DNA from: Lingula anatina | Taxonomy: Eukaryota; Brachiopoda; Lingulata; Lingulida; Lingulidae | Direction: 5' to 3' | DNA: 64,000 nt | NCBI RefSeq assembly: GCF_001039355.2 | Contig: NW_019775517.1 | Span: 95,693-159,692, forward strand | Part shown: positions 62,882 to 64,000 of the stretch, piece after piece | Layout of the letters: each line of letters starts with the position of its first letter | How positions within the stretch are numbered: position 1 is the stretch's first letter | Program-made: the position numbers and the translations under genes | Notes under the pieces: generated by a model | Seen by the model: only the letters and a program-made list of their open reading frames with translations | What the model was told of the DNA's origin: nothing | Database searches by the model: none

Positions 62882-63726
62882 TCAAGTAGCGGGGTGAACC
62901 GTTCTTGAACATCTTCCTGCGATCTCTTTAAATGCCTCTCTGAAGTTTTTACTCATCAAAGCGTAAACTAAAGGATTTTCAACTGAAGATGCACATACTT
63001 TAATAGTCAGTATGTTTCCCAGTATATTTAATCCGTAGCTTTCAGAACGTACCGTATATGTAAAAAGCCAAGTTGCGACGGCAGTTGCGAGGTATAGAAC
63101 GTAACAAACGCATATCATTCTTGCAACCTTTTTCTCTATGTTCAGTTTCATATTTTGTTGTCTTCTAGTCTGGTTGATATGGAGTAGTGACTTCTTATAC
63201 AGAATCAAGGAAATCACCATATGGACGTAACAGAATATCATCACAGCATTTGGGATACAGACGATTATTCCGAAAAACACAATTTTGGTCGTAATACTGA
63301 CGTTTGCTGATGCAACACATGCCCTTGAATACGGATCGAACACGATGCTGTCACCCATTTGAAAAATAACGGGAAGCAATCCTAAAACGGGCAGGACGAA
63401 GCATACGCCAATGGCCACTAGGCGGATGATGGTGCCTTGCTCACCGGAGAAGAGTTCGCTTCGAGAATACATCGGCCAGACGATTGCAACGTACTTCTCC
63501 ACCGTAAGGCACATTAACAAAAGGAATACTGCCCCGAGCACCACCCAAGACATCAGTGCCGAAAATACACACATGCCCTGGCCAAAGTCCCATTTGCCCC
63601 GGATGAGACCAGAAACTCTGAAAAATATTGGTATGAAAAACATCGGTCCATTTTTCACGCTCAAGCCGCCAATAAATAAAGATGATTTCATGGCTCGCAA
63701 CTTTGGACTTCTATGCAGAGCCACGA
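62882..63726 (-). CDS. Class A G-protein-coupled receptor, N-terminus and TM1 missing
   Basis: About 280 residues from intracellular loop 1 to the C-terminus. TM2 starts after PKLRAMKSS; TM3 begins at MCVFSALM with the conserved Cys and ends in EKY in place of DRY; TM4 has CFVLPVLGLLPVIF; the loop-2 Cys is in RACVAS; TM5 has the IPNAVMIFCYVHM region; TM6 carries CYVLYLATAVATWLF; TM7 ends NPLVY, a normal NPxxY, then a short helix-8 KNFREAF. The usual Asp in TM2 appears to be Asn (SVKNG). The frame runs into the join n at 63727, so TM1 is lost to assembly rather than to mutation. Resemblance to melatonin/moody-like orphan receptors is a weak guess. Confidence 0.8.
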
Positions 63727-63728
63727 NC

Positions 63729-64000
63729 TAATTATGTTCTCTGTTCAAACTTTTACAACTGACTGTGGATAACTACTACTACTACTACTACTACTGCTAC
63801 TACTGTAATAATACTGGGTTGGCAGTAATACAAACGCCCTGTTTTCTAGTGTATGGAAATATGCCTTAATAGTGACAGCAACAATTTTTTTTTATTGAAA
63901 AGCGGTCCCGAGATTTTTGGACAAAGTGAATTTCATGGCCTCGATTAGTTTAGTATAATTTCCATTGATAAAGTTGTTTCTTTACAAGACAAGATTGGAT
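63729..64000. repeat. Segment repeated after the n at 63727 (right copy)
   Basis: Second copy of 60982-61252, continuing past the window edge. Confidence 0.8.

Overview
The window is nuclear DNA from an animal with small exons, GT-AG introns, AT-rich intergenic DNA, microsatellites and MITE-like repeats. The protein mix (IgGFc-binding/ZP mosaic receptors, a Caspr-type fibrinogen-like module, a vertebrate-type FMO with C-terminal anchor, a cytosolic SULT and a RING/TRAF-zinc-finger protein) together with many taggcctac and tacatgta words suggests a marine invertebrate deuterostome, most likely an ambulacrarian (echinoderm or hemichordate). That placement is inference. The assembly looks diploid and highly heterozygous: single-n joins at 19279, 45105 and 63727 and the N run at 21050-21151 are each flanked by near-identical sequence, so several apparent duplications are probably unmerged alleles. 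|| Left third (1-30.7 kb): two paralogous giant mosaic receptor genes face each other tail to tail. Gene A (+, enters from the left edge, ends 8541) and gene B (-, 30706 to 10782) share module order, exon lengths and intron phases. Reconstructed from splice sites and phase continuity, gene B encodes about 2018 residues: signal peptide, C-type lectin domain, sushi/CCP, linker, a second C-type lectin domain split by a laminin-G-like exon, Caspr-type fibrinogen-like domain, PPC-like beta-sandwich, two EGF modules plus a Cys-rich module, IgGFc-binding domain, DNDCDG-type metal-binding repeats, ZP domain, furin site, transmembrane helix and basic tail. Gene A shows the same order from the fibrinogen-like module onward and carries a frameshift in the IgGFc exon. 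Inside gene B the assembly holds a falsely repeated four-exon block separated by a partial Ty3/gypsy element that seems to be inserted in one allele only. || Middle (30.7-46 kb): a compact gene for a 59-residue secreted Tyr/Ser/Gly-rich peptide (32475-32654, minus, TATA box), a long gene-poor stretch with MITEs, then a complete ESCRT-I MVB12 gene (40280-43762, minus). || Right (46-64 kb): FMO (46999-50050) and cytosolic sulfotransferase (52238-55522) lie side by side on the minus strand, phase I and phase II detoxification enzymes. A 2.3 kb region with a perfect-centre inverted repeat and an old direct duplication separates SULT from a divergently transcribed RING/TRAF-zinc-finger gene (57892-58698, +). 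The right end holds a class A GPCR (62882-63726, minus) missing its N-terminus and TM1 at an assembly join.
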